NCBI GenBank assembly: GCA_033762625.1
Contig: JANRLI010000003.1
Span: forward strand, 1-64,000
Direction of reading: 5' to 3'
DNA: 64,000 bases
Source of the DNA: Alphaproteobacteria bacterium
Lineage (GTDB): Bacteria > Pseudomonadota > Alphaproteobacteria > UBA9219 > RGZA01
A program made the translations under genes and the position numbers. Below, one piece after another: positions 50,933-60,318 of the stretch. The notes under the pieces were generated by a model that was given only the letters and a program-made list of their open reading frames with translations, did not search any database and was not told the origin of the DNA. Every line of letters starts with the position of its first letter. The first letter of the stretch is position 1.

Positions 50933-52484
50933 CAAACTTACCCTTGAAGGAATTGCAAAAATAAAAAGCGCTGCCGATGGAAACGGTATTGACCCATCCA
51001 AGGTTGAATTGCTGGGCAGTGAAGAGGTTACACTTACCGTTCATGCACAGATGAATTTAAAGCTGGAAATGGTTCGGGAAAACGCAACCTATCCGGGTGG
51101 ATTTAAAAATACCAAAAGTCTGCCCAAAGACCGCGCTGAAAAAATCGCTGGGGAAAAAGATGTTGAACAAAAAATCACGGAATTAAAAACATCCGTTGAA
51201 ACCGGTGGGTTGTGGAGCAGGGACGCAGCGCGCCAATTATTGGCAGAGCCGGGGCAAGCATGGGGCCTTGAAAAAGCCGATGTGATTATTGATAGCATGG
51301 CGAAAGCTTTTTATTGCGATACACCTTGCACTGCATGCAACGGTGCGTCATTGATTGGGTGCAGCACATGTCACCAAACAGGGCTTGTGTCATGCTTTCG
51401 TTGCCACGAAACCGGACTGGAAAACTGCACATCGTGTAACGGTACGGGGCTTAACAACGCAGATCCAGAGCAGTATTGCAGTTATTGCAACGGCTCGCGC
51501 CAAGTGTATTGCCGCGACTGCCGCGGGCAACGTCAGGTTCAGTGTGTGCAATGCCGTGGACAAGGCCGCGTAAAATGCAATATGTGCAACGGTAACGGTT
51601 CATTCACAACGGAAATAAATATTCTTCCAACTGCAAAAGCAGAATTTTTAATAACCGATAGTGCAAATTTACCGGGCGGTTTTCGTAAAGCCATTGCACG
51701 CGCTGGCACCAAAACGCTTGCAAAGGGTCATGCAACAATTTCAGCAAAAGAGCTGGATACATCCAACGCAGCTGCGCCATTTATTCCTTATACCGCTGTT
51801 ATGCCCTATGCTGAAACGCGGCTGCGTATCAACGGAAAGCCCATGAAATGCGCATTGCTTGGCCATAAATGCGTCATTCTCGATCTGCCAGCATTTATTG
51901 ATACCGCGATTGAACCCAAGATTGCCCAGTTTGAACAGGCTGCCAAACAGCCCGATACGCTTGCCAAGGCATTGGAAATCCGCGTATGCCGCGAAGCCTT
52001 CGGGTTGCTGCAACTCAAGCACGTGGAAGCCAAAATGCTGCGTCAGCTTTATCCGGCTGGTTTATCACTTGAAATGGCTGGGCGCGTACTGAATGTGATG
52101 CGTAAATTGGTGCACAGCCAAACTATTCTGGCGCGGATAATTGTAGCGGTTATTTCAGTCGTGATGTTCGTTGCAGCAGACTATTTCATCATCACGTCAG
52201 GTATTCGCGCAACCATCGCAACCTTGGCTAAACCGATTTCTGCATTTTTATTCGATGTTGCAATTTGCACAGGTGGTTATTTCCTGCAACACATGCTACT
52301 GCGTTTTGCCGCTGCCAAGCGGTTGCAGCAAAAATTAGGCGCTTCCGAAAAAATCATATCGCAAAGCGCGGGCGGTGTAGGAATCATTGCCGGCGTTTTG
52401 GTCGCAGTTTTATATGTGGTCATGCTGTTTGTTTTGAAATCAATGCCTGGATGGCAATTAATTTTTACGCGCCCATTTGGTTAA
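50922..52484 (+). CDS. membrane protein with eight DnaJ-type CXXCXG-like motifs
   Basis: The 520-residue protein starts inside the methyltransferase gene. Residues 1-130 are helical and soluble. Residues 132-226 hold eight consecutive CxxC[NHR][GE]-type motifs (CTACNG, CSTCHQ, CFRCHE, CTSCNG, CSYCNG, CRDCRG, CVQCRG, CNMCNG), twice the four of DnaJ. No J-domain HPD is present. A globular region follows, then three hydrophobic segments near the C-terminus (about 405-515). It is probably a zinc-binding protein anchored in the inner membrane, with a scaffold or redox/chaperone role by analogy. I know no characterised family with this architecture. Confidence 0.75.
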   Translation: MTDNKLTLEGIAKIKSAADGNGIDPSKVELLGSEEVTLTVHAQMNLKLEMVRENATYPGGFKNTKSLPKDRAEKIAGEKDVEQKITELKTSVETGGLWSRDAARQLLAEPGQAWGLEKADVIIDSMAKAFYCDTPCTACNGASLIGCSTCHQTGLVSCFRCHETGLENCTSCNGTGLNNADPEQYCSYCNGSRQVYCRDCRGQRQVQCVQCRGQGRVKCNMCNGNGSFTTEINILPTAKAEFLITDSANLPGGFRKAIARAGTKTLAKGHATISAKELDTSNAAAPFIPYTAVMPYAETRLRINGKPMKCALLGHKCVILDLPAFIDTAIEPKIAQFEQAAKQPDTLAKALEIRVCREAFGLLQLKHVEAKMLRQLYPAGLSLEMAGRVLNVMRKLVHSQTILARIIVAVISVVMFVAADYFIITSGIRATIATLAKPISAFLFDVAICTGGYFLQHMLLRFAAAKRLQQKLGASEKIISQSAGGVGIIAGVLVAVLYVVMLFVLKSMPGWQLIFTRPFG

Positions 52485-52767
52485 AACCATAGAAAATCGC
52501 TTATTTTTCGGCGCTATTAGAGCAAATAAAAATCACTTGTCGCATCCTTATCATTCTGCCAGATTAGCGGCAGGTAATAAACGCGGCTTTTAAAAACAAA
52601 ATGAAGCGCGCGGGGTGTGCTTGATATTCTTCAAGCATTGGTTTTAAAAACCGGGGATAAAAACTGCGAAAAGCGTTTTTCCCAATGAATGTCAAAAAAC
52701 TTAATGTCAGAAAACATTGATAACGGTGTTAAACTTTTACGCTAACTTTAACTAAGGAATTGAAAGC

Positions 52768-53499
52768 ATGAGACCAGGTCAAAACCAACGCCGCGGTGGA
52801 CGTCGTAATGAGAACCGTCACGGTCATGGTGGTGGAAATGGCGGCGGACGTCACAATGGTCAAGGCGGGCAAGGTCAAAACCGTTCTGCCCAATCCCTTC
52901 GTAACCAGATTTTTGACAGCAATGGCCCGGATATGCGCGTACGTGGTAACGCGTTTCAGGTGCATGAAAAGTATCAGGCTCTTGCCAAGGATGCGTTATC
53001 ATCCGGCGACCGTGTATTAGCTGAAAACTATTTGCAGCATGCTGAACATTATTACCGCATTATCGAAGCAATTAACGAAGCCACTGCAGCTGAACAACGT
53101 GCGCGTCAGGCTTCATGGGAAAGCCAGCCACAGCCGCAACAATATGCGGAAGGCCAATCCCAAGGTTCCGAGCAGGGTCAAAACCCAGAAGGTCAACCGC
53201 AAGAGCAAAACGGTAATTTTGCAGGCAACCCAGATGGAAATGGTCAGCAGAATTTCCGCCGTGACCGTAACCGCGATAACAACTTCAACAACCGTAACCA
53301 ACAGCGTTATGGGAATCCCGATAATCGTGGCAATCAATATGACCAAGGCCAGCCACAAGGTCAGTCGATGAGTCAGACTGATTATCAGCCACACAACCAG
53401 CAGCAACAAGGCGGCCAAGCGCCAGACCCATTGTATGACGGTGTTGACGAAGATGTGGACAGCCCCGATACGCAAGCAGCCGTGGGTGGCCGTAGATAA
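52768..53499 (+). CDS. DUF4167 protein with long Gln/Asn/Gly-rich tail
   Basis: The 243-residue protein starts with an Arg/Gly/His-rich segment (MRPGQNQRRGGRRNENRHG), typical of the alphaproteobacterial DUF4167 family and suggestive of RNA binding. The conserved core is residues 50-98 (RVRGNAFQVHEKYQALAKDALSSGDRVLAENYLQHAEHYYRI). From about 110 to the end it is almost only Gln, Asn, Gly, Pro, Arg and Asp, a disordered, prion-like composition. AAGGAA precedes the ATG. In relatives the gene follows prfA/prmC; here it stands alone, 280 bp after the zinc-motif gene. Confidence 0.85.
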   Translation: MRPGQNQRRGGRRNENRHGHGGGNGGGRHNGQGGQGQNRSAQSLRNQIFDSNGPDMRVRGNAFQVHEKYQALAKDALSSGDRVLAENYLQHAEHYYRIIEAINEATAAEQRARQASWESQPQPQQYAEGQSQGSEQGQNPEGQPQEQNGNFAGNPDGNGQQNFRRDRNRDNNFNNRNQQRYGNPDNRGNQYDQGQPQGQSMSQTDYQPHNQQQQGGQAPDPLYDGVDEDVDSPDTQAAVGGRR

Positions 53500-53514
53500 G
53501 CGCTATTGCAGCGT

Positions 53515-53536
53515 TGGCTTTTTGATTTAAAAGCCA
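53515..53536. terminator. weak hairpin between DUF4167 gene and dapF
   Basis: TGGCTTTT and AAAAGCCA pair around TGATTT. No clear T-run follows on the plus strand, so it may be a weak terminator or a dapF leader hairpin 13 bp before the start codon. Confidence 0.3.
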
Positions 53537-53549
53537 CTATATTAATGCA

Positions 53550-54380
53550 ATGCCTATCACCTTTATCAAAATGCACGGGTTGGGGAATGACTTTGTCATT
53601 CTGGACGCGCGCGAAAGCGGCTTTCAACCAACGCCTGACCAAATAAAACGCATCGCCGACCGCAATCGCGGAGTTGGGTGTGACCAAGTAATTGTCGTTA
53701 GAAATTCAACCAAAGGCGCTGACCTTTATATGGGTATTCATAATGCCGATGGGTCACAAGCATCTGCATGTGGCAACGCTACGCGCTGTGTTGCCGAACT
53801 GGAAATGAATGCCAAGGGTGTAAGCGTGGTAACGATCGAAAGCCCCTATGATATATTGAAGACAACACGTAGCGGTAACCTGATTACCGTTGACATGGGT
53901 GCTGCCTTGATGGAATGGAACGCCATTCCCTTATCCAAACCGCTTGATACCCTAAATATCGATACGGGGATTGCGGGCCTGCCGCCAGCGGTTGGCGTGA
54001 ATATGGGCAATCCTCACGCGGTATTCTTTGTAAAAGATGTTGCAAAAACCGATATCACAACATGGGGCAGGCAGGTTGAAACCCATTCCCTATTTCCTGC
54101 ACGGACTAATGTAGAATTTGTAGAAGTAAAAGACAGAACGCATATGCGCATGCGTGTGTGGGAACGCGGTGCGGGCATTACGCTTGCCTGCGGGTCGGGT
54201 GCCTGCGCGGTGATTGTTGCGGCAGTACGCCGCGGGTTAACCGAACGTAAGGCCGATATCGAATTGGATGGCGGCGTGCTTAGCATGGAATGGCTGGAAA
54301 ATGGTCATGTGCTCATGACAGGCCCGGTTGCAACCAGCTTTACCGGTGAATTGTCCGAGGCGTTATTGAACGGCAAATAA
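53550..54380 (+). CDS. dapF: diaminopimelate epimerase
   Basis: DapF interconverts LL- and meso-diaminopimelate for peptidoglycan and lysine. The 276 residues begin MPITFIKMHGLGNDFV and contain the two catalytic cysteines C74 (ASACGNATRC) and C214 (ACGSGACA). GNPHAVFF lies between the lobes. No strong ribosome site is visible. ftsY starts one base after the stop codon, so the two are cotranscribed, an order often seen in alphaproteobacteria. Confidence 0.97.
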   Translation: MPITFIKMHGLGNDFVILDARESGFQPTPDQIKRIADRNRGVGCDQVIVVRNSTKGADLYMGIHNADGSQASACGNATRCVAELEMNAKGVSVVTIESPYDILKTTRSGNLITVDMGAALMEWNAIPLSKPLDTLNIDTGIAGLPPAVGVNMGNPHAVFFVKDVAKTDITTWGRQVETHSLFPARTNVEFVEVKDRTHMRMRVWERGAGITLACGSGACAVIVAAVRRGLTERKADIELDGGVLSMEWLENGHVLMTGPVATSFTGELSEALLNGK

Positions 54381-54381
54381 G

Positions 54382-55374
54382 ATGTTTGGATTTTTCAAAA
54401 AAAAGGAAACGGATAAGCCCGAAGCGCCATCTTCTGAAAAGACTGAACACGATGAGGTGAAGCGAAGCTTATGGGAAAAGCTCAAAAGCGGCCTTTCCAA
54501 ATCCACAACGCAGCTTAGCGATGGAATTACCGGCATTTTTACTAAAAAAAAGCTGGATGATGAAACGCTGGACGCTCTGGAAGAATTACTGATTAAAGCG
54601 GATATTGGCGTTGCCACTGCGCAAAAGCTGACCGCGCAATTACGTAAGACACGCTTTGGCAAGGATATATCTGACCGCGAAATCCGTGAAGCATTGGCAG
54701 ATGAAATCACTGCGGTATTAAACCCTGTTGCAGCGACGCTGGATTTTTCTACGCATAAACCCTTTGTGTTGGTAATGGTTGGTGTGAATGGTGTTGGTAA
54801 AACCACGACGATGGGCAAGCTAGCAAAACAGCTGACACAAAACGGGAAAAAAGTTTTGATGGTTGCGGGTGATACTTTTCGCGCTGCTGCTGTCTCGCAA
54901 TTGGAAGTGTGGGCGCAGCGCGCAAATTGCGAATTACTGACGGGTTCAGAAAATGCAGATCCCGCAAGTCTTGCCTACAAGGCATTGGAACAAGCCAAAG
55001 TGAATGGCACGGATGTGGTGATGATTGATACCGCAGGGCGTTTGCAGAACAAGGCTGGGCTGATGGCGGAATTGCAAAAAATCATCCGCGTGATTCAGAA
55101 AATGGACGAATCAGCTCCCCATGCAACGCTGTTGGTTCTGGATGCCACCACAGGGCAAAATGCGCATACGCAGGTTGATGTTTTCAAGAGTTTGACGGCA
55201 GTTTCCGGCCTTGTTCTAACAAAGCTGGATGGTTCTGCCAGAGGGGGGGTATTGGTTGCGCTCGCCGATGTGTTTAAGCTTCCTGTCTATGCTATTGGCG
55301 TCGGGGAAGGGATTGATGATTTAAGACCTTTCGCGGCAGATGCCTTTGCCAAAGCCTTATGCGGAGTTGAGTGA
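54382..55374 (+). CDS. ftsY: signal recognition particle receptor FtsY
   Basis: FtsY docks SRP-ribosome complexes at the membrane for co-translational insertion. The 330 residues have a short, charged N-terminal A region (about 50 residues, MFGFFKKKET onward), the helical N domain (LDALEELLIKADIGVATAQKL), and the G domain with GVNGVGKTTT (K140), DTFRAAAVSQL, DTAGRLQNK and TKLDGSARGG. It is much shorter than the 497-residue E. coli protein because the acidic A domain is reduced, as usual in alphaproteobacteria. Confidence 0.97.
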   Translation: MFGFFKKKETDKPEAPSSEKTEHDEVKRSLWEKLKSGLSKSTTQLSDGITGIFTKKKLDDETLDALEELLIKADIGVATAQKLTAQLRKTRFGKDISDREIREALADEITAVLNPVAATLDFSTHKPFVLVMVGVNGVGKTTTMGKLAKQLTQNGKKVLMVAGDTFRAAAVSQLEVWAQRANCELLTGSENADPASLAYKALEQAKVNGTDVVMIDTAGRLQNKAGLMAELQKIIRVIQKMDESAPHATLLVLDATTGQNAHTQVDVFKSLTAVSGLVLTKLDGSARGGVLVALADVFKLPVYAIGVGEGIDDLRPFAADAFAKALCGVE

Positions 55375-55378
55375 ATAT

Positions 55379-56893
55379 ATGACTGTTATCAAACCTTTTC
55401 GTCCTACGCCTGAAAACCGCCGCTTGTTTGATAATGCGGAAAAGGCATTTCACTACGTCAAAGAAATTTATGACACAAATACGGGTTTCCTACGTGAAAC
55501 ATTCAATGCATTCACCAAAGGTAAAATGCCTGATGGCCGTGTGACCGCCAATTACCCTTATATCTCGATTACTACGGCCAAAGCAGAAAAGGTGGATAGC
55601 CGTTTGTCTTTTGGATTTGTGCAAGGCGCTGGTACGTTCCGCATTTCGCTGACTCGCCCTGATATTTTCGAGCAATATTATAAAAAACAGTTCCAGTTGC
55701 TTCTTGATAACCACAAGGTTCCTTTGGAAGTGGGCGTTGCGCAGGAGCGTATCCCCGTGCATTTTGCTTTTGCCGAAGGCATGCATCTGGAAGAAGGCTT
55801 GACGCCCGATAGTGTAACGCAAATCCGCAACCATTTTGATATGCCAAACCTTGCGGATATGGATGATACGATTGTGAATGGCACCTTTGGGGCATTCAGC
55901 GATGGTTCAAGACCTTTGGCATTATTTACCGCGCCGCGCGTGGATTATTCGCTTCACCGGTTGCGCCATTACACGGCGACCAACCCTGCGCATTTCCAGA
56001 ATTTTGTAATTTTTACCAATTACCAATTCTATGTCGATGAATTCATGCGTCTTGCGCAGGATATCCTCACTAAAACTGCCGATTCCGAAGTTGCCAAATA
56101 TCGTAAGCAATATATCGGTCTTGTGGAACCCGGCGGCCGCATTACCGTTAATGCAAATATTGAAAACAAGGAAGCAGCGATCGAGCGGTTAACCCGTATG
56201 CCGCAAATGCCTGCCTACCATTTGATGCGTGAGGATCATAATGGCATCACGGTGGTGAATATCGGTATCGGCCCAAGCAATGCGAAGAATATCAGCGATC
56301 ATATTGCGGTGCTGCGCCCCCATGCTTGGATGATGTTGGGGCATTGTGCCGGGCTTCATGAAACGCAGCGTTTGGGTGATTATGTGCTGGCGCATGCTTA
56401 TGTGCGGGATGACAACGTATTAAACCGCGATTTGCCGCAATGGGTGCCTGTGCCTGCGCTGGCTGAAATGCAAAAAGCGTTAGAGCAAGCCGTCGCCAAG
56501 GTCACGGGCAAAGAAGGCGGGTATGATGTGAAGTCGGTGATGCGTACGGGCACGGTAGTAACTGTTGATAACCGCAATTGGGAAATCACCGGTTATTCCA
56601 AATTAATGGAACGCTTCAGCAAATCCCGAGCCATTGCACTGGATATGGAAAGCGCGACGATTGCTGCCAACGGGTTCCGCTTCCGCGTGCCCTATGGGAC
56701 ACTGCTATGCGTTTCGGATAAACCATTACATGGCGAGATTAAGCTGCCCGGCATGGCCAATAAATTCTATAAAGATCAGGTGGACCAGCATTTAAAGATT
56801 GGTTTGCTGGCGATGGAATTACTGCGCGAGCAGGGTCTTGAAAATCTGCACAGCCGTAAACTGCGTAGTTTCTGCGAAAGCGCGTTCCAATAA
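55379..56893 (+). CDS. amn: AMP nucleosidase
   Basis: AMN hydrolyses AMP to adenine and ribose 5-phosphate, controlling AMP level. The ATG at 55379, five bases after the ftsY stop, gives 504 residues. The N-terminal half is the AMN-specific domain (TVIKPFRPTPENRRLFDNAEKA, VTANYPYISITTAK). The C-terminal half is a nucleoside phosphorylase-like domain with NIGIGPSNAKNISDH, MLGHCAGLHETQRLGDYVLAHAYVR and ALDMESATIAANGF. The length agrees with the 480-500 residue family. It converges with the permease gene with no bases between stops. Confidence 0.95.
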   Translation: MTVIKPFRPTPENRRLFDNAEKAFHYVKEIYDTNTGFLRETFNAFTKGKMPDGRVTANYPYISITTAKAEKVDSRLSFGFVQGAGTFRISLTRPDIFEQYYKKQFQLLLDNHKVPLEVGVAQERIPVHFAFAEGMHLEEGLTPDSVTQIRNHFDMPNLADMDDTIVNGTFGAFSDGSRPLALFTAPRVDYSLHRLRHYTATNPAHFQNFVIFTNYQFYVDEFMRLAQDILTKTADSEVAKYRKQYIGLVEPGGRITVNANIENKEAAIERLTRMPQMPAYHLMREDHNGITVVNIGIGPSNAKNISDHIAVLRPHAWMMLGHCAGLHETQRLGDYVLAHAYVRDDNVLNRDLPQWVPVPALAEMQKALEQAVAKVTGKEGGYDVKSVMRTGTVVTVDNRNWEITGYSKLMERFSKSRAIALDMESATIAANGFRFRVPYGTLLCVSDKPLHGEIKLPGMANKFYKDQVDQHLKIGLLAMELLREQGLENLHSRKLRSFCESAFQ

Positions 56894-57637
56894 TCAGAAT
56901 ATAAAGTGCTTAATCAATAGCGAGCCGCCGGCCAACAGAATGATCATGTTGATCGAGTTCTTGAACTGACTTTCCGTCAAAATGCGTGAGATGATGCTGC
57001 CGCAGAAAATACCTCCTATAAATAGCGGCAGCGCATAAAGCGCATAGGTAATGGCGGTTTTATCAAACTGGCCTGTTTTCCATGCCATCCATACGCGGAA
57101 CACATTGCAATAAAACATCACCAGCAAAATAGTGGCGCGCATGTTGATTTTGGGGAGGTTCATGCTTTTTACAAACGATACCAGCATGGGGCCGCCTGTA
57201 CCGAATGCACCGCTAATGAGCCCGCCCGGAAACCCGCAAGCAATCGCATAAAGCGGGCTGGCTTTGAGTTTGGTGTACATTTCATGTTTGGGAAAACGGT
57301 GCCCCACCATTTGCTTGCCTGCATAGAACACAAGGTAGCATCCTAGTAATACTTCCAGTGTGCTATCGCTGACATGGTTCAGGAATAAAACACCACAAAC
57401 AATCCCAATGAATACGGTGAATAAGAATAGGGGTAATTTTTTAAACGAAATATCCTTCCAAACGCTGAATAGCAAGAACCCAGTCATGGTCTGGAAAATC
57501 AAATTCATGCTGATGCTGGCTTTTGCGCCAATCAGCAAGGTGAGGAAGGGAAGGGAAATCAACCCAGCGCCAAATCCGAAGGTGGATTGTACGGCATAGG
57601 AAAGCCCGACAATGATGGCAACAAGGAGCGCGGTCAT
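56894..57637 (-). CDS. TauE/SafE-family permease
   Basis: These permeases of seven to eight membrane helices export sulfite, sulfonates or related anions. The ATG at 57637 gives 247 residues. A longer in-frame GTG start lies inside the pnp terminator and is unlikely. Landmarks are YAVQSTFGFGAGLISLPFLTLL near the N-terminus and the mirrored GFPGGLISGAFGTGGPMLVSF in the second half, the family's internal repeat. It begins just after the pnp terminator, so transcription must start within it or depend on readthrough. Substrate is unknown. Confidence 0.85.
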   Translation of the reverse strand: MTALLVAIIVGLSYAVQSTFGFGAGLISLPFLTLLIGAKASISMNLIFQTMTGFLLFSVWKDISFKKLPLFLFTVFIGIVCGVLFLNHVSDSTLEVLLGCYLVFYAGKQMVGHRFPKHEMYTKLKASPLYAIACGFPGGLISGAFGTGGPMLVSFVKSMNLPKINMRATILLVMFYCNVFRVWMAWKTGQFDKTAITYALYALPLFIGGIFCGSIISRILTESQFKNSINMIILLAGGSLLIKHFIF

Positions 57638-57674
57638 AGTTTGGAGTAACAGATAGGAAATAGGTGCACAAATA

Positions 57675-57704
57675 AAAACGCCCGGATTCACATCCGGGCG
57701 TTTT
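57675..57704 (-). terminator. strong terminator after pnp
   Basis: AAAACGCCCGGAT (57675-57687) pairs perfectly over 13 bp with ATCCGGGCGTTTT (57692-57704) around TCAC. On the minus strand it is followed by TTTTTATTTG. It lies 20 bp past the pnp stop. Confidence 0.92.
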
Positions 57705-57724
57705 ATTAGGATATGAGGGTTAGA

Positions 57725-59845
57725 TTAACCCGCAGCTTGCTGCTTGGTTAAATCTTCACCGGTTTGCTGATTAACAGCTTTCATGGAAAGGCGAACCTTG
57801 CCACGGTCATCGGTGCCGAGGCACTTAACCTTGACCATATCGCCTTCCTTTACCACATCGCTGACCTTTGCAACGCGCTGGTTGGCAAGTTCGGAGATGT
57901 GCACCAAACCATCCTTGCTGCCAAGAAAGTTTACGAATGCGCCGAAATCCATGATTTTTACAACCTTACCTTCATAGATGACGCCAGCTTCAGGTTCGGC
58001 AACAATTCCCTTAATCCAGTTCAGCGCGGCCTTGGCCTTTGCTTCATCGTTGGAGGCAATCATTACGCGGCCATCATCTTCGATGTCGATCTTAACGCCG
58101 GTCTTTTCGGTGATTTCACGAATAACCTTCCCGCCTGATCCAATCACTTCGCGGATTTTGTCCACGGGGATTTGGATGGTGGTGATACGCGGCGCGGTTG
58201 CATTCAATTCCGCGCGTGCGCCGGTAAGGGCCTTGGCCATTTCACCCAGAATGTGCATACGGCCTTGCTGGGCTTGCGCCAGTGCAACTTGCATGATTTC
58301 TTCGGTAATGGATGTGATTTTGATGTCCATTTGCAGGGCAGTGATACCTTTATCGGTACCGGCTACCTTGAAATCCATATCGCCGAGGTGATCTTCATCA
58401 CCCAGAATATCGGACAGAACGGCATAACCCTTTGCTTCTTTAATCAAGCCCATTGCAATGCCTGCAACAGGGCGGGCAAGTGGAACGCCTGCATCCATCA
58501 ACGCAAGAGACGAACCGCACACGGTTGCCATGGATGATGAACCGTTTGATTCAGTAATTTCTGAAACAAGGCGGATGGTGTAGGGAAAGCTTTCCTTGGC
58601 TGGCAAGCATGGGTGCAGTGCGCGCCATGCAAGCTTACCATGGCCGATTTCGCGGCGGCCCGGTGTACCCATGCGGCCACATTCACCGACCGAGTATGGC
58701 GGGAAGTTGTAATGCAACATGAAACCTTCGGTGCGATCACCGGTCAGTTCGTCAATGCGTTGTTCGTCTTGTGCTGTGCCAAGGGTTGCCACAACCAAGG
58801 CCTGAGTTTCGCCGCGTGTGAACAATGCCGAACCATGGGTGCGTGGCAGAACGCCTGCTTCACTCACGATATTACGAACGGTCTTGGTATCGCGGCCATC
58901 AATGCGTTTCTTGGTGTCCAAAATCATGTTGCGAACATGGTTGTATTCCATGAGTTCGACTGTTTGGGCAACAGCTTCAGGGCTGAATTCAGTTTCTGGA
59001 ATGCCTGCCGCAGCTTTATCGCGCAGAGCAGATAGTTTGTTCTGACGATTTTGCTTAATGGTTTCAGCATAGGCAGCTTTAAGATCTGCGCCGATAAGGG
59101 CTTCGAGTCTCTTTTCACATGCTGCTTTGTCGAATGCTGGTTTTGGCAATTCCCAAGCTGGTTTTGCCGCAACTTCGGCAAGTTGGATGATCATCTCTAT
59201 AACAGGCTGGAAGGATTTGTGACCGAACATCACGCCTTTCAGCATCACGTCTTCTGGCAGTTCCTTGGCTTCGGATTCAACCATCAAAACGCCTTCGGTA
59301 GTTCCGGCCACCACCAAATCCAAGTCGCTGGTTGCTTGTTGTTCAATTGTTGGATTCAAGATGAATTCGCCATCTTTGTAGCCAACCTTTGCGCCGCCAA
59401 CAGGGCCCATGAATGGAATACCTGAAAGGGTGAGGGCGGCAGAGCAACCAATCAGCGAAATGATATCCGCATCGTTGACCATATCGTGCGAGAGAACCGT
59501 TGCCACAACCTGTACTTCGTTCAAGAAGCCTTCCGGGAATAATGGACGGATTGGACGGTCAATCAGACGGCTGGTGAGTGTTTCATAATCGGATGGACGG
59601 CCTTCGCGTTTCAGATAACCACCAGGAATTTTACCGGCAGCATATGCTTTTTCCTGATAGTTCACGGTGAGCGGGAAGAAGTCCTGACCTTCTTTTGCTT
59701 TCTTTGCGCCCACAACGGTGCAGAGCACGGTGGTTTCGCCGTAGGTTGCGATAACGGCTGCATCGGCTTGGCGTGCAATTTTGCCGGTTTCAAGGGACAG
59801 CTTGCGGCCACCCCACATGATTTCTTTACGTTGTATATTAAACAT
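57725..59845 (-). CDS. pnp: polyribonucleotide nucleotidyltransferase (PNPase)
   Basis: PNPase is a phosphorolytic 3'-5' exoribonuclease and degradosome partner. The 706 residues comprise two RNase PH-like domains (early YPFTLTVNYQE-type core as [16 protein letters not shown], later [21 protein letters not shown]), a KH domain with [12 protein letters not shown], and an S1 domain with [23 protein letters not shown] precedes the ATG. It follows rpsO with a 190-bp leader containing a long hairpin, the usual site of autoregulation. A strong terminator ends the operon. Confidence 0.98.
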   Translation of the reverse strand: MFNIQRKEIMWGGRKLSLETGKIARQADAAVIATYGETTVLCTVVGAKKAKEGQDFFPLTVNYQEKAYAAGKIPGGYLKREGRPSDYETLTSRLIDRPIRPLFPEGFLNEVQVVATVLSHDMVNDADIISLIGCSAALTLSGIPFMGPVGGAKVGYKDGEFILNPTIEQQATSDLDLVVAGTTEGVLMVESEAKELPEDVMLKGVMFGHKSFQPVIEMIIQLAEVAAKPAWELPKPAFDKAACEKRLEALIGADLKAAYAETIKQNRQNKLSALRDKAAAGIPETEFSPEAVAQTVELMEYNHVRNMILDTKKRIDGRDTKTVRNIVSEAGVLPRTHGSALFTRGETQALVVATLGTAQDEQRIDELTGDRTEGFMLHYNFPPYSVGECGRMGTPGRREIGHGKLAWRALHPCLPAKESFPYTIRLVSEITESNGSSSMATVCGSSLALMDAGVPLARPVAGIAMGLIKEAKGYAVLSDILGDEDHLGDMDFKVAGTDKGITALQMDIKITSITEEIMQVALAQAQQGRMHILGEMAKALTGARAELNATAPRITTIQIPVDKIREVIGSGGKVIREITEKTGVKIDIEDDGRVMIASNDEAKAKAALNWIKGIVAEPEAGVIYEGKVVKIMDFGAFVNFLGSKDGLVHISELANQRVAKVSDVVKEGDMVKVKCLGTDDRGKVRLSMKAVNQQTGEDLTKQQAAG

Positions 59846-59879
59846 AGTCTTTTCCTTTTCTGTTTACGTGTTTTTGGAC

Positions 59880-59953
59880 GCAAAAGAAAAGTGACCTGAG
59901 TACATGATTCCAATCGCTTGGAATGATCCACTCAAGACACCTGTTTCTTTTGC
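59880..59953 (-). promoter_or_regulatory. long imperfect hairpin in the pnp leader (RNase III-type target)
   Basis: GCAAAAGAAA (59880-59889) pairs with TTTCTTTTGC (59944-59953). Further in, GTG/CAC and CCTGAGT/ACTCAAG pair with few mismatches, and ATTCCAA/TTGGAAT caps the stem around TCGC. The whole 74-base stem lies 35 bp before the pnp start. In E. coli the rpsO-pnp leader forms such a stem, cut by RNase III and then degraded by PNPase as feedback. Confidence 0.7.
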
Positions 59954-59985
59954 TTCCATGTTGGGTTTCTTTTCTTTTAGAAGAG

Positions 59986-60010
59986 CCGTCCTTGGATGAA
60001 CCAAGGACGG
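59986..60010 (-). terminator. perfect hairpin just after rpsO
   Basis: CCGTCCTTGG (59986-59995) pairs with CCAAGGACGG (60001-60010) around ATGAA. On the minus strand no T-run follows directly, so it is more likely a 3'-end stabiliser, partial attenuator or processing site for rpsO mRNA than a full terminator. Confidence 0.55.
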
Positions 60011-60035
60011 GTTATTCGTCACGAATTGCTTGAGC

Positions 60036-60305
60036 TTACTTACGAATGCCAAGCTTTTCGATGATGTTCTGGTAGCTTTCCTGGTTTACGGACTTTAAAT
60101 AATCCAGAAGGCTGCGACGATTGCCAACCATTTTCAGGAGGCCGCGGCGCGAATGGTTGTCTTTTGGATGGTTTTTCAAATGTTCGCTCAAGCAGTTCAT
60201 TTGATCGGTAATCAAAGCAATTTGTACTTCTGGTGAACCGGTATCATTTGCTGAACGTGCGTATTTTGAAACAATTTCTTGCTTTTGTTCTTGGTGCTTC
60301 GACAT
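60036..60305 (-). CDS. rpsO: 30S ribosomal protein S15
   Basis: S15 binds 16S rRNA early in 30S assembly. The ATG at 60305 has a strong AAAGGAGT site upstream and gives 89 residues, exactly the family length. It has [29 protein letters not shown] and the [20 protein letters not shown] signature. An in-frame extension into truB is not real. It lies between truB (13 bp) and pnp in the conserved order. Confidence 0.98.
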   Translation of the reverse strand: MSKHQEQKQEIVSKYARSANDTGSPEVQIALITDQMNCLSEHLKNHPKDNHSRRGLLKMVGNRRSLLDYLKSVNQESYQNIIEKLGIRK

Positions 60306-60318
60306 CGGGTACTCCTTT

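Noticed and set aside
55483-55500. parS-like TACGTGAAACA
   Set aside because: Left half does not match and it is within the amn coding region.
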